64,000 nt of DNA from Cupriavidus pinatubonensis (GTDB lineage Bacteria; Pseudomonadota; Gammaproteobacteria; Burkholderiales; Burkholderiaceae). The notes beneath the pieces were generated by a model. That model made no database searches and had not been told where the DNA came from. It saw only the letters and a list, made by a program, of their open reading frames with translations. Below, piece after piece: positions 25,691-36,602 of this stretch; position 1 is the stretch's first letter; each line of letters begins with the position of its first letter. The DNA lies in contig NZ_CP080766.1 of NCBI RefSeq assembly GCF_019602855.1, positions 558,001 to 622,000 on the forward strand, in the 5' to 3' direction. A program made the position numbers and the translations under genes.

Positions 25691-26614
25691 ATGGCCACTC
25701 GTTCGGCGACACAACCGGTTTCCCCGCAGGTCGCGCGGCTCGCACGCGGCCTTAAGCTCGGCGCCAATTCGATGCTCGTGACACTGTTTGGCGATGTGGT
25801 CGCGCCGCGGCCTCAGGCGCTGTGGCTGGGCAGCCTGATCCGCCTGGCCGAGCCGTTCGGCATCAACGACCGGCTTGTACGCACTGCGACGTTCCGGCTG
25901 ACGTCCGATGACTGGCTCAACGCCACGCGCATCGGGCGGCGCAGCTACTACGGCTTGTCCGAGGCGGGGCTGCAGCGCTGCCTGCATGCCGGCAAGCGCA
26001 TCTACGCCGGCGACGCACCCGACTGGGACGGCCGCTGGACGTTGGCGCTGGTGCGTGGCGACGCGCGCGCCACCATCCGCCAGCGATTGAAGCGCGAGCT
26101 GCTGTGGGAAGGCTTCGGCGCGATCGCGCCGGGCGTGTATGCGCATCCGAATGCCGATGCAAACTCGCTAGGCGAGATCATCCGTGCAGCGCATGCGCAG
26201 GACTTCGTCGCGGTGATGGACGCGACCAGCCTCGAGACATTCTCGATCCGACCGCTGCAGACGCTGATGCACCAGACGTTCAAGCTCGGCGACGTGGCGT
26301 CCGCGTGGCAGGCGCTGCTGCGCCGCTTCTCGCCCGTGCTGGCCGACGCACATGCCATGACGCCGGCCGACGCCTTTTTCGTACGCACGCTGCTGCTGCA
26401 CGAATACCGCCGCGTGCTGCTGCGCGACCCGAACCTGCCGGAACAACTGCTGCCCACGGACTGGCCCGGTCGCACTGCGCGAGACCTGTGCCGTGATATG
26501 TACGCGGCACTGCTGGATGCCAGCGAGGACTATCTGCGCGAGGTTGTGGAGGTATCCGAAGGTACGCTGGCCAACGCCACCCGGCTTCTGCGCAGGCGCT
26601 TTGCCATGGCGTAG
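25691..26614 (+). CDS. paaX: PaaX family phenylacetic acid repressor
   Basis: 307 residues, the usual PaaX length. N-terminal helix-turn-helix region (SMLVTLFGDVVAPRPQALWLGSLIRLAEPFGINDRLVRTATFRL) is followed by the PaaX-type central domain (YYGLSEAG, WDGRWTLAL) and a C-terminal domain rich in basic helices. PaaX represses paa genes and is released by phenylacetyl-CoA. It is divergent from paaA, and the operator-like repeat between them supports control of the operon and of itself. Confidence 0.94.
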   Translation: MATRSATQPVSPQVARLARGLKLGANSMLVTLFGDVVAPRPQALWLGSLIRLAEPFGINDRLVRTATFRLTSDDWLNATRIGRRSYYGLSEAGLQRCLHAGKRIYAGDAPDWDGRWTLALVRGDARATIRQRLKRELLWEGFGAIAPGVYAHPNADANSLGEIIRAAHAQDFVAVMDATSLETFSIRPLQTLMHQTFKLGDVASAWQALLRRFSPVLADAHAMTPADAFFVRTLLLHEYRRVLLRDPNLPEQLLPTDWPGRTARDLCRDMYAALLDASEDYLREVVEVSEGTLANATRLLRRRFAMA

Positions 26615-26772
26615 GCGGTTTGTGCCTGCTCATACCGCGGCCGCACCGGGCCCGGTCCGACGAGCTAGCATTTCGAAAGACGCAATCAACTAGGCATTTC
26701 CGAAATTCCGTCCTACCGTATTGGAGTTATGCCGTGCGGGTCATTTCTTTCCATTGCGGAACGGGTTCTCCG

Positions 26773-27327
26773 ATGAAAACAACGCCTTTGCTGCATTGCG
26801 CTGTGGCAGTGCTGGGCCTGGCCGGCACGTCGATCGTGCAGGCCGCCCCGATGACCGTGTCATCGACCGCATTCGCCGAAAACGCCGTCATTCCAGCCGC
26901 ACATGGTGGCAACACGCCAGCCAATTGCGGCGGCCAGGGCGTATCGCCGCCGGTGGCATGGACGGGCCTGCCGGCCGGAACGAAATCCGTGGCGATCTTT
27001 ATGTTCGATCCCGATGGCGCCATGGGCCTGGGGGTTTCGCACTGGGTCGCCTACAACATCGCGGCGGATCGCGGCCATCTCAAGCAGGGCGAGGGACAGA
27101 AGGATGGCGCGGGTATTACGGTCGGCAAGAACGTTTCCGGCGAAGCCGCATACCGCGGACCGTGCCCGCCCGTGGGCGATGTGCCGCACCACTACATCGT
27201 GACGGTAGTCGCCACGGATCTGGAGCCTGGCGCCCTTCCCGCCGGCCTGACACGCGACGAACTGATGGCGGCGCTCAAGGGGCACGCTCGCGGCGGCGCC
27301 AGCGTGCTGGGCCGATACGGCCGGTAA
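26773..27327 (+). CDS. YbhB/YbcL (PEBP/Raf kinase inhibitor-like) family secreted protein
   Basis: 184 residues from the ATG at 26773. A signal peptide of about 23 residues ends with IVQAAP. The mature part has the PEBP core: QGVSPPVAWTGLPAGTKS, a DPD triad in FDPDGAMG, SHWVAYNI and YRGPCPPVGDVPHHY. PEBP proteins bind phosphate- or carboxylate-containing ligands and their bacterial role is poorly known. It is exported. It stands alone between paaX and the phytase-like gene. Confidence 0.88.
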   Translation: MKTTPLLHCAVAVLGLAGTSIVQAAPMTVSSTAFAENAVIPAAHGGNTPANCGGQGVSPPVAWTGLPAGTKSVAIFMFDPDGAMGLGVSHWVAYNIAADRGHLKQGEGQKDGAGITVGKNVSGEAAYRGPCPPVGDVPHHYIVTVVATDLEPGALPAGLTRDELMAALKGHARGGASVLGRYGR

Positions 27328-27481
27328 TCGGCAGCCTTGCCACGCAGGCAACTGGCAGCCAATCGCCTGTCTGCGGCGATTGCATCACAAATCTGTAAAA
27401 CTCGACCGCCAGAATGGGGCGCTTTTGCTTGCGCGGTACGGTGCCGCGCTTACCGAAAATCCCGGCAAAGGAGCCCGCCCG

Positions 27482-28837
27482 ATGTTCCGTCAATCCGTCC
27501 TGGCCAGCGCCATCGCGATGGCCTGTCTTGGCCTGTCCCCGTCGCTGCAAGCGCAGACCGCCTATCCCGCCACGCTGGCTGGCCACGCAGTGCTGCCGGC
27601 CCAGACCTACCTGCCCGTGCCGAAGGATGCGCCGGCCGACTTGCAGCTCAGCGGCAAATTCACCACTGCGCAGCGTGCCGACGCGCCGGGCACCGTGGAA
27701 GGCAAGTCGAACGGCCGCCCGACCGGCGTCTCGCTGCCGTTCCAGGGCCAGCCTGCACAGGGCCATTCCGGCATCAAGCGCATGGCCGATGGCACCTTCT
27801 GGGTACTGACCGACAACGGCGCAGGCGCCAAGGCCAATTCGCCGGACTTCATGCTGTACCTGAACCACTACAAGGTCGACTTCGCCAGCGGCAAGTTCCA
27901 GCGCTTGAAGACCGTGTTCCTGCACGATCCGGACAAGAAGGTGCCGTTCCGCATCGTCCACGAAGGCAGCAAGGCGCGTTACCTGACGGGTTCTGACTTT
28001 GATACCGAGAGCTTCCAGTTCGCCGGCGGCTCGCTGTGGATCGGTGACGAGTTCGGTCCTTTCCTGATTCAGGCGGACCTGAACGGCAAGGTGCTGGCCG
28101 TGTTCGAGACGAAGGTCGACGGCAAGGTCGTGCGCTCGCCCGACCACCCGGCCATCACCGCGCCGGGCGCCCCGGACGGCACGGTGAAATTCGAGGTACG
28201 CCGCTCGAAGGGCTTCGAGGGCATGGCTTCATCGCCGGATGGCAGCAAGCTGTACGCGCTGCTGGAAGGCGCACTGTGGAACGAGGCCAGCCGCGCGTAT
28301 GAGTCCGAAGACGGCAAGCCCTACCTGCGCGTGCTGGAGTTCGACGTGAAGCAGCGCGCCTGGACCGGCCGCCACTGGAAATACGTGCTCGAAGCGGGCC
28401 ACCACGCCATCGGGGACTTCAACATGATCGACGCCACCACGGGCCTGATCATCGAGCGCGACAACGGCGAAGGCACGCCAGACAAGGCCTGCCCGGCCGG
28501 CCAGAAGCGCACCGACTGCTTCGACGACGTGGCGAAGTTCAAGCGCATCTACAAGATCGAACTGACCGATGCCAACGCGGGCGCGCCAGTACGCAAGATC
28601 GGCTATATCGACCTGTTGCGCATGGCCGACCCGAACCACCTGGCACGCAAGCCGCTGACCGATGGTGTTCTGGCTTTCCCGTTCTTCACGATCGAGAACG
28701 TGGACGTGGTGGATGCCACGCACATCGTCGTGGGCAATGACAACAACCTGCCCTTCTCGAGCAGCCGCGAGCCTAACCGTGCGGATGACAACGAGCTGGT
28801 GTTGCTGGAAGTCGGGGAGTTTCTGAAGGCGCGCTAA
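27482..28837 (+). CDS. Secreted esterase-like protein of the phytase-like family
   Basis: 451 residues from the ATG at 27482, with a signal peptide of about 25 residues (ending LQAQ). The mature protein has the phytase-like domain pattern: GHSGIKRMADGTFWVLTDNG, DTESFQFAGGSLWIGDEFGPFLIQ, FEGMASSPDGSKLYALLEGAL and a late NNLPFSSSR. It is a beta-propeller-like secreted hydrolase of unproven substrate, often annotated as esterase-like activity of phytase. It ends at a strong terminator and has no obvious operon partners. Confidence 0.85.
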   Translation: MFRQSVLASAIAMACLGLSPSLQAQTAYPATLAGHAVLPAQTYLPVPKDAPADLQLSGKFTTAQRADAPGTVEGKSNGRPTGVSLPFQGQPAQGHSGIKRMADGTFWVLTDNGAGAKANSPDFMLYLNHYKVDFASGKFQRLKTVFLHDPDKKVPFRIVHEGSKARYLTGSDFDTESFQFAGGSLWIGDEFGPFLIQADLNGKVLAVFETKVDGKVVRSPDHPAITAPGAPDGTVKFEVRRSKGFEGMASSPDGSKLYALLEGALWNEASRAYESEDGKPYLRVLEFDVKQRAWTGRHWKYVLEAGHHAIGDFNMIDATTGLIIERDNGEGTPDKACPAGQKRTDCFDDVAKFKRIYKIELTDANAGAPVRKIGYIDLLRMADPNHLARKPLTDGVLAFPFFTIENVDVVDATHIVVGNDNNLPFSSSREPNRADDNELVLLEVGEFLKAR

Positions 28838-28844
28838 ATAAGAG

Positions 28845-28873
28845 GCCCGGCAGACGCCGGGCCTTGTTCTTTC
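28845..28873. terminator. Strong hairpin terminator
   Basis: AGGCCCGGC (28845-28853), loop AGAC, GCCGGGCCT (28858-28866), then a T-rich tail. Between the convergent esterase-like and chemoreceptor genes. Confidence 0.85.
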
Positions 28874-28890
28874 AGGCTATCGATGCAGCG

Positions 28891-30432
28891 TCAGGCCGCA
28901 ATACGAAACGTAGCCACCGCCTGCTTCAACCGCTGCGCCTGCTCTTCCAGCGAGCCGGCCGCCGCAGCCGCCTCTTCCACCAGCGCGGCGTTCTGCTGCG
29001 TGACCGAATCCATCTGCGTCACGGCCTGGTTGACCTGCTCGATGCCGGCGCTCTGCTCCGCCGACGCCGCGCTGATCTCGCCCATGATGTCCGTCACGCG
29101 CCTGACCGCTTCCACGATCTCCAGCATGGTCTGGCCCGATTGCGCCACGAGGGTCGAGCCCTTCTCCACGCGGTCGACCGAGTCGCCGATCAGCGCCTTG
29201 ATTTCCTTGGCAGCGGTAGCGCTGCGCTGGGCCAGGCTGCGCACCTCGCCCGCCACCACCGCAAAGCCGCGGCCCTGCTCGCCCGCGCGCGCGGCTTCCA
29301 CCGCGGCGTTCAGCGCCAGGATGTTGGTCTGGAACGCGATGCCTTCGATCACGGCGATGATGTCGACCACCTTCTTCGACGCGCCGTTGATCTCTTCCAT
29401 GGTCTCGGCGACCTTGTCGGCCACGTCGCCGCCCTTGGCCGCGATCTCCGACGCGTTCACGGCCAGCGCGCTGGCCTGCTTCGCGTTGTCGGCGTTCTGG
29501 CGCACGATGCTGGTCAGCTCTTCCATGCTGGCCGCGGTCTGCTGCAGCGACGACGCCTGCTCTTCCGTACGCTGCGACAGGTCGGTGTTGCCCACGGCGA
29601 TCTGGCTGGTGCCGGAGGCAATGGCCTCGGTGCCGGTGCGCACGTCGCGCACGATGTGCAGGATGTTGGTATTCATCTCCGACAGTGCGTGCAGCAGCTG
29701 GCCAGTCTCGTCCTGGCTATCTACGCGGATGTCGCTGGTCAGGTCGCCCGACGCCACGGTGCGCGCGATATCGACGGCATGGCCCAGCGGGCGGATGATG
29801 CCGCGCGTCAGCCACACGGCGAAACCAACGCCGATGGCCAGCACCAGCACGCCCAGCAGAATCAGGCTGTTGCGCGCATTGACGTAGATGGTGTTGATCT
29901 CGGCAGCCGTCGCGTCGATGCTGGTGCGCTGGATGTCGAGCAGCTTCTGGATCTCGGCCAGGTAGGCATCGCCGGCGGGCACGAACTCTTTCTCGAGTAC
30001 CGCGTTGGCTTCCTCGGTCAGCCCTTCCTGCTTGAGCTTGGTGATCTTGTCGCGCGAGGCGTTGTACGGCTCACGCACCTGCAGGATCTTCGCGAACGCG
30101 GCCTTCTCGGCCTCGGATGTCAGCATCGGCTGCATCTTGTCGCGCAGCGCCGCAATGCCTTCGAGCGACGCCTTGGTTTCCTTCGCGAAGAACGCGCCCA
30201 GCGACGGATCCGCGCTCTTGGCCACCGCCGTGGTACGGCGCACGCTGGTATGCATCAGGCGATACCAGTCGCTGACCAGGCGCTCCTTCGTCAGCGGCTG
30301 CTGCATCATGTCATGCGTGCGCTCCGCCACCTGCTGCAGGCGCATGATGCCGAATGCGGACATCAACGCGCAAAGCACCAACACCACGCCAAAGCCAATG
30401 CCGAGGCGTACCCCGATTCCGAAATTCTTCAT
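28891..30432 (-). CDS. Methyl-accepting chemotaxis protein with four-helix-bundle sensor
   Basis: 513 residues from the ATG at 30432. Transmembrane segment 1 at about residues 8-30, a periplasmic four-helix-bundle domain (about 31-185), transmembrane segment 2 at about 190-210, a HAMP domain, then the cytoplasmic methylation and signalling coiled coil with the conserved hairpin [31 protein letters not shown]. The Tar-like topology suggests detection of a small periplasmic ligand. No C-terminal pentapeptide for CheR docking is evident. A class-3 flagellar type promoter may precede it (30545-30572). A long in-frame extension upstream was rejected. Confidence 0.92.
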   Translation of the reverse strand: MKNFGIGVRLGIGFGVVLVLCALMSAFGIMRLQQVAERTHDMMQQPLTKERLVSDWYRLMHTSVRRTTAVAKSADPSLGAFFAKETKASLEGIAALRDKMQPMLTSEAEKAAFAKILQVREPYNASRDKITKLKQEGLTEEANAVLEKEFVPAGDAYLAEIQKLLDIQRTSIDATAAEINTIYVNARNSLILLGVLVLAIGVGFAVWLTRGIIRPLGHAVDIARTVASGDLTSDIRVDSQDETGQLLHALSEMNTNILHIVRDVRTGTEAIASGTSQIAVGNTDLSQRTEEQASSLQQTAASMEELTSIVRQNADNAKQASALAVNASEIAAKGGDVADKVAETMEEINGASKKVVDIIAVIEGIAFQTNILALNAAVEAARAGEQGRGFAVVAGEVRSLAQRSATAAKEIKALIGDSVDRVEKGSTLVAQSGQTMLEIVEAVRRVTDIMGEISAASAEQSAGIEQVNQAVTQMDSVTQQNAALVEEAAAAAGSLEEQAQRLKQAVATFRIAA

Positions 30433-30739
30433 TATTTCTTCTACCTGATCTGGACTTCGATACGGCGAAGTGCTGGCGCGCGGACGCCGCCTTTCGCTCT
30501 CGTGGCCCGCCGACCTGGACAGGGACTGTGGCGGGCTATGGATGGGAACGGCAGCGGCAGGGCGAAACTTTAGGGTTTTTGCGAATACCCGGCGATGGTG
30601 GGGTGTGGCTGACAGGTTCGGAAATTGTGCCCGGAACGCTCCCATTCCTTGCCGCCCGGCCCGTCCAACACCTAGAGTATTCACAGACATGCTGCATGCA
30701 CCGCCACGCCGATTCCCCCTGATGACAAGGAGCGACCGC
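30433..30739. other. Divergent region between chemoreceptor and phasin genes
   Basis: 307 bases holding the possible FliA-type promoter (minus strand) and, nearer 30680-30735, the phasin promoter and AAGGAG ribosome site. No other gene seen. Confidence 0.5.
30545..30572 (-). promoter_or_regulatory. Possible sigma-28 (FliA) promoter of the chemoreceptor gene
   Basis: Read on the minus strand: TAAAGTTT (complement of 30565-30572), a 12-base spacer and GCCGTTCC (complement of 30545-30552). The -35 part is identical to the FliA consensus; only GCCG of the -10 part matches, and the spacer is one base long. About 110 bases before the ATG. Confidence 0.45.
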
Positions 30740-31165
30740 ATGACTACCCCTCCCAACCCCTTCGCGGATTTCACCAAGATGTTTGAGCAATTCAAGCTTC
30801 CGGGCATGGACATGAGCGCCGTGATGGAAGCGCGGCGCAAGGATATCGAGGCGCTCGGCGAGGCCAACAAGCTCGCCTATGAAGGCATGCAGGCGCTGAT
30901 ACAGAAGCAGACCGAGATCTTCGGCGAGGCCATGCAGCAGATCCAGTCCGCCGCGCAGCAGATGAGCACCGGCTCCAATCCGGTCGAGGCCATGGCGCAG
31001 CAGAACGAGTTCGTGCAGAAAGCCCTGCACCAGGCGCTGGAGAATATGCGCGAGCTGGCCGAGATGGCCCGCAAGTCGCAGGCCGATGCGATGGCTGTGA
31101 TCGGCAACCGCGCACAGCAGAATTTGCAGGAAGCGGGAGCGCTGCTCAAGCCGAAGTCAAGCTGA
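30740..31165 (+). CDS. Phasin family protein
   Basis: 141 residues from the ATG at 30740 with an AAGGAG site. The protein is almost wholly helical and amphipathic, with the phasin pattern [31 protein letters not shown] and [32 protein letters not shown]. Phasins coat polyhydroxyalkanoate granules. A shorter length than PhaP (about 190) fits a minor phasin or phasin-like protein. It is convergent with the 3-hydroxybutyrate dehydrogenase gene, a link to PHB turnover. Followed by a perfect hairpin terminator. Confidence 0.85.
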   Translation: MTTPPNPFADFTKMFEQFKLPGMDMSAVMEARRKDIEALGEANKLAYEGMQALIQKQTEIFGEAMQQIQSAAQQMSTGSNPVEAMAQQNEFVQKALHQALENMRELAEMARKSQADAMAVIGNRAQQNLQEAGALLKPKSS

Positions 31166-31200
31166 GCGCACAACGCTCAGGGCGACCGTTCAGGTCAGCG

Positions 31201-31227
31201 AAAAGCCGGCTGTGTCCGCCGGCTTTT
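31201..31227. terminator. Bidirectional hairpin terminator
   Basis: Perfect stem AAAAGCCGGC (31201-31210) with GCCGGCTTTT (31218-31227), 7-base loop. A-rich on one side and T-rich on the other, so it can serve the convergent phasin and bdh genes. Confidence 0.85.
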
Positions 31228-31278
31228 CGCGTTTGTGGACATGGATGTGGTGTGGAAGTCGTTTCCGGCCGGGGGCGA

Positions 31279-32055
31279 TTACTGCGCCGTCCAACCTCCG
31301 TCAGCCACCCATGTGGCACCTCGTACTTCGGCCGCCAGCGGCGAACACAACATCAGCGCCAGCCCGCCCAATTGCTCGGGCGTGACGAACTGGCCCGAGG
31401 GCTGCTTCTCGCCGAGCAGGCGCGCGCGAGCCGCATCGATAGCAATCCCCTCGCGAGCGGCGAGATCGTCGATCTGCTTCTGCACCAAGGGCGTCAGCAC
31501 GAACCCCGGGCAGATCGCGTTGCAGGTCACGCGGGTGCCCGCCGTCTCCAGCGCGGTCACCTTGGTCAATCCGACGAGTCCATGCTTGGCAGCCACATAG
31601 GCCGACTTTCCGGCCGAGCCGACCAGCCCGTGCACCGAAGCGATATTGATGATGCGGCCCCAGTTGCGCGCCCGCATGCCGGGCAGCACGTGACGCGTGG
31701 TGTGAAAGCCCGAGCTCAGGTTGATGGCGATGATGTCGTCCCACTTCTGCGCATCGAAGCTTTCGATCGGCGATACGTGCTGGATGCCGGCGTTGTTGAC
31801 GAGGATATCCAGCGCGCCGAAACGCTCGTTGGCCGTGGCGATCATTGCGCCGATCTCGTCGGCCTTGCGCATGTCGGCCGGGTGGTGCACGACCTGTGCG
31901 CCCGTAGCGCCAATGGTGTCAAGCGCGGCATCGACGTCGCCGAAGCCGTTGAGCACGATATTGGCGCCCGCCTCGGCCAGTGCCCGGGCGACGCCCAGGC
32001 CAATGCCGCTCGTGGAACCGGTCACGAGCGCGGTCTTTCCGTTCAGGGTATTCAT
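31279..32055 (-). CDS. bdhA: D-3-hydroxybutyrate dehydrogenase
   Basis: 258 residues, classical short-chain dehydrogenase. Cofactor motif TGSTSGIG (12-19), the NNAG motif, catalytic Ser in NIASVHGLVGS and the YVAAK active site (SAYVAAKHG). C-terminal motif CPGFVLTPLVQKQI and the HBDH-type ending VADGGWTAQ. It interconverts D-3-hydroxybutyrate and acetoacetate with NAD, the last step of PHB mobilisation or 3-hydroxybutyrate use. It follows the GntP-type permease by 50 bases, so both are probably in one sigma-54-driven operon. Confidence 0.93.
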   Translation of the reverse strand: MNTLNGKTALVTGSTSGIGLGVARALAEAGANIVLNGFGDVDAALDTIGATGAQVVHHPADMRKADEIGAMIATANERFGALDILVNNAGIQHVSPIESFDAQKWDDIIAINLSSGFHTTRHVLPGMRARNWGRIINIASVHGLVGSAGKSAYVAAKHGLVGLTKVTALETAGTRVTCNAICPGFVLTPLVQKQIDDLAAREGIAIDAARARLLGEKQPSGQFVTPEQLGGLALMLCSPLAAEVRGATWVADGGWTAQ

Positions 32056-32105
32056 GGCAATGCGGATTCAGGAATTGCGGGAAACGTTGGAAACGTTCGG
32101 AACGG

Positions 32106-33497
32106 TCAGACCAGGCCGGTCATGTAGTAGACCAGGATGACGAAGAACACCGCCAGCGTCTTGATCATCGTGACGGCGAAGATGTCGCGATACGAGTCGC
32201 GGTGGGTAAGGCCGGTCACGGCCAGCAGCGTGATCACCGCGCCGTTGTGCGGCAGCGTGTCCATGCCGCCGCTCGCCATCGACACCACGCGGTGCAGCAC
32301 CTCCATCGGAATGCCCGCCGCCTGCGCGCCCTGGATGAACGTGTCGCCCATGGCTGCGAGCGCAATGCTCATGCCACCCGACGCCGAGCCGGTGATGCCG
32401 GCCAGCGCGCTCACCGAAACCGCAGCATTGACGAGCGGGTTGGGAATGCTGTGCAGCGCATCGCCCACCACCAGGAAACCCGGCAGCGCCGCGATCACAC
32501 CCCCGAAGCCATATTCCGAAGCTGTGTTCATGGCCGCCAGCAGCGCACCGCCCACTGCGGCCTTGCTGCCTTCGGCAAAGCGCTGGCGCACGGTGCCGAA
32601 CGCGGTCACGACCACGAGCAGGATGCCCAGCAGCAGCGCGCCTTCCACGGCCCAGATCGCGACCACCGAGGCGACCGGGACGGTTACCGGCTTGGCCAGT
32701 CCGGGCAGTTCCAGACCAGCGGTCGTGCCGTACCACTGCGGGATCATGCGCGTCAGCACGAAGTTGGACACGCCGACCAGCACCAGCGGCGCGATGGCCA
32801 GCAGCGGGTTCGGAAGCTGGGCCGTCTCGATCGGTTCCGGCTCGTTCAGCAGCGACGTGCCATAGCCTTCGCCCTTCGCCATGGCGGCGCGACGGCGCCA
32901 TTCCAGGTAGCTCAGGCCCACCACGATGATGAACAGCGCACCGGCTACGCCCAGCACAGGCGCCGCCCAGGCGGTGGTCTTGAAGAACGTGGTCGGGATG
33001 ATGTTCTGGATCTGCGGCGTACCGGGCAGCGAATCCATCGTGAACGAGAACGCGCCCAGCGCGATCGCGCCCGGCATCAGCCGTTTAGGGATATTGCTCT
33101 GGCGGTAAAGCTCCGCCGCGAACGGATAGACCGCGAACACGACCACGAACAGCGACACGCCGCCATAGGTCAGCAGCGCGCACACGGCGACGATCACCGC
33201 GTTTGCGCGCGAGCTGCCGATGTAGCGGATCGCGGCCGCTACGATCGAGCGCGAGTAGCCCGACAGCTCGATGACCTTGCCGAACACGGCGCCGAGCAGG
33301 AACACCGGGAAATACAGCTTCACGAAACCGACCATCTTCTCCATGAAGATGCCTGTAAAGGCTGGCGCCACGGCCGACGGGTCGGTCAGCAGCACGGCGC
33401 CAAGGGCGGCCAGCGGGGCAAACAGGATGACGCTGTAGCCGCGGTAGGCGGCAAGCATCAGGAAGGCTAGAGCAGCAACGACGATCACAAAGGACAT
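32106..33497 (-). CDS. GntP family permease, probable 3-hydroxybutyrate transporter
   Basis: 463 residues, about twelve membrane spans, GntP-type hydrophobic repeats. The motif FSFTMDSLPGTPQIQN and the late SGSASGGMSIALAAMGD-like segment (ITGSASGGM) are family features. GntP transporters carry gluconate and other hydroxy acids. Because it is directly upstream of 3-hydroxybutyrate dehydrogenase, uptake of 3-hydroxybutyrate is the likely role; this is inference. A sigma-54 type promoter lies 127 bases upstream (33624-33639), facing the divergent enhancer-binding protein gene. Confidence 0.85.
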   Translation of the reverse strand: MSFVIVVAALAFLMLAAYRGYSVILFAPLAALGAVLLTDPSAVAPAFTGIFMEKMVGFVKLYFPVFLLGAVFGKVIELSGYSRSIVAAAIRYIGSSRANAVIVAVCALLTYGGVSLFVVVFAVYPFAAELYRQSNIPKRLMPGAIALGAFSFTMDSLPGTPQIQNIIPTTFFKTTAWAAPVLGVAGALFIIVVGLSYLEWRRRAAMAKGEGYGTSLLNEPEPIETAQLPNPLLAIAPLVLVGVSNFVLTRMIPQWYGTTAGLELPGLAKPVTVPVASVVAIWAVEGALLLGILLVVVTAFGTVRQRFAEGSKAAVGGALLAAMNTASEYGFGGVIAALPGFLVVGDALHSIPNPLVNAAVSVSALAGITGSASGGMSIALAAMGDTFIQGAQAAGIPMEVLHRVVSMASGGMDTLPHNGAVITLLAVTGLTHRDSYRDIFAVTMIKTLAVFFVILVYYMTGLV

Positions 33498-33623
33498 GAA
33501 GTCTCCGCGAGGATTGTTCTTGGTCTGGGGGAAATATAGGTGCCGGCGCGTGAGCGCGCTCGGTCACTTACATCTGTTGCAGAACACACGGCCAACGCCG
33601 CGTTCTTGCGAGCGGGGAGACAT

Positions 33624-33639
33624 TGCACGGAACATGCCA
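33624..33639 (-). promoter_or_regulatory. Sigma-54 (-24/-12) promoter of the permease-bdhA operon
   Basis: Read on the minus strand the sequence is TGGCATGTTCCGTGCA. It matches the consensus TGGCACG-N4-TTGCA in all but two positions, with GG and GC separated by exactly 10 bases. It points to the GntP-type permease and lies near the gene for a sigma-54 activator. Confidence 0.75.
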
Positions 33640-33653
33640 ACAATATAAGTGCT

Positions 33654-33670
33654 CTATAAGTATCTTATAG
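33654..33670. promoter_or_regulatory. Inverted repeat, possible activator-binding site
   Basis: CTATAAG-TAT-CTTATAG, a perfect 7-3-7 inverted repeat just upstream of the sigma-54 promoter. A second repeat, GAGAC-TATCC-GTCTC (33754-33768), lies closer to the regulator start. Either could be the enhancer; which one is used is not visible. Confidence 0.5.
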
Positions 33671-33786
33671 TCGAATTTAACCCCAGTCTACCTGGGGACG
33701 TCTTAATTCGGAGACACGAGCGCAAACCCCATGCACCATACGCGCTCGATTGTGAGACTATCCGTCTCCAAATCGAGAATAATCAA

Positions 33787-35298
<1,512 letters not shown>

Positions 35299-35304
35299 GC
35301 GCGG

Positions 35305-36555
35305 TCAGTGGACGGGATGGCTTGTTGCGATGGTCTGGCCGATCATCGTCGCCGTCGCGGCCGACAGCGTCCAGCCCAGATGGCCGTGCCCTGTGTTGTA
35401 GAAGACCCTGGCAGCACGGCCACGCGCAACACGCGGCATCATGTCCGGCATCATCGGCCGCAGCCCTGCCCAGGGTACCGCGCGCGAGGTTTCGATATCG
35501 AAATTGCGCCGCACCCACGACACCAGCGGCGCGATGCGATCGGCGCGGATATCGCGATTGTGGCCGTTGAATTCCGCCGTGCCCGCCACGCGGAAGCGGT
35601 CGGCACCGAGCCGGCTGGTCACGATCTTGGCGCTTTCGTCGAGCAAACTCACGTACGGCGCATTGTTCACGCTGCGCACGTCATCGAGATGCACGGTGAT
35701 CGAGTAGCCCTTGACCGGATACACGTTTAGCCGATCCCCCAGCATGGCAGCGATATGGCGACTGCCCACGCCAGCGCACACCACGACTGCCGTCCCCTTG
35801 ATTTCGCGCTCGCCGCCATCCTGACCTGCGGCTACGGCGGCTTCCGACGCCGCCACGCGCATCACCACGCCATCGGAGCGCTGGTCCACGGCCTTCACAT
35901 CGACGCCGTGCACGAACGTCACGCCGAGCCGCTCGCAAGCACGGGCCAGGCCGCGCGTGAACTTGTGGATATCACCGGTGGAATCGGACGGCGTGTAGTA
36001 GCCGCCGTAGTAGCTGCCCTGCAGCGTGGGCTCGATGGTGCGAATCTCTTCCGGCGTGACGGCGTAGCGTTCCAGCCCGCCCTCCATCAGCATCCGGTTG
36101 GTGCGGCCCGCGGCGTCGAAGCTCGGGCGGTCGTGATAGAAGTGCAGGATGCCGCGGCGCTCGAGATTGAAATCGATCTGCTCGCGCTCGGCCATTGCGA
36201 ACAGGTGCTCGCGCGCGGCAATGGCCAGCCGCGTGGTTTCGATCGTGTTGGCGCGATAGCCGCGCAGGTGCCCGACGAATTCGCCGAGCCACGAATACTT
36301 GTGCCACGATGGACGCGGATTCAGCAGCAGCGGCGCATCGCGCTTCATCATCCATTTCAGGCCCTTGAGCAGCGTGCCGGCGTTGTTCCAGACCTCGGCA
36401 TTGCAGGCGGAAAGCTGTCCGCCGTTGGCGAAAGACGTTTCCATCGCCGGATAGTCTTGGCGGTCCAGTACGGTGACGCGATAGCCGAGTTTCGCGAGGG
36501 TATAGGCGGTCGTGACGCCGGTAATGCCGGCGCCGATGACGAGCATGTGAGACAT
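35305..36555 (-). CDS. D-amino-acid dehydrogenase-type flavoprotein (DadA-like, possible glycine oxidase role)
   Basis: 416 residues. Rossmann motif MLVIGAGITGVTTAYTLAKLGYRVTVLD at the N-terminus, YPVKGYSIT and the C-terminal FAD motif GHGHLGWTLS, all as in DadA. DadA oxidises D-amino acids to 2-oxo acids and ammonia, giving electrons to the respiratory chain. The gene lies 48 bases after a tandem glycine riboswitch, so glycine level sets its expression; that suggests glycine or a glycine-related compound as substrate, which is inference. Converges with the sigma-54 regulator gene, 6 bases away. Confidence 0.88.
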   Translation of the reverse strand: MSHMLVIGAGITGVTTAYTLAKLGYRVTVLDRQDYPAMETSFANGGQLSACNAEVWNNAGTLLKGLKWMMKRDAPLLLNPRPSWHKYSWLGEFVGHLRGYRANTIETTRLAIAAREHLFAMAEREQIDFNLERRGILHFYHDRPSFDAAGRTNRMLMEGGLERYAVTPEEIRTIEPTLQGSYYGGYYTPSDSTGDIHKFTRGLARACERLGVTFVHGVDVKAVDQRSDGVVMRVAASEAAVAAGQDGGEREIKGTAVVVCAGVGSRHIAAMLGDRLNVYPVKGYSITVHLDDVRSVNNAPYVSLLDESAKIVTSRLGADRFRVAGTAEFNGHNRDIRADRIAPLVSWVRRNFDIETSRAVPWAGLRPMMPDMMPRVARGRAARVFYNTGHGHLGWTLSAATATMIGQTIATSHPVH

Positions 36556-36602
36556 GACAGATTGTCCTGAAGCAAGGATAAATTTGACCGTTGCCGGTCC
36601 CC

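Noticed and set aside
33577..33594. Second possible sigma-54 promoter
   Set aside because: GG and GC elements are 11 bases apart instead of 10; the site at 33624-33639 fits better.
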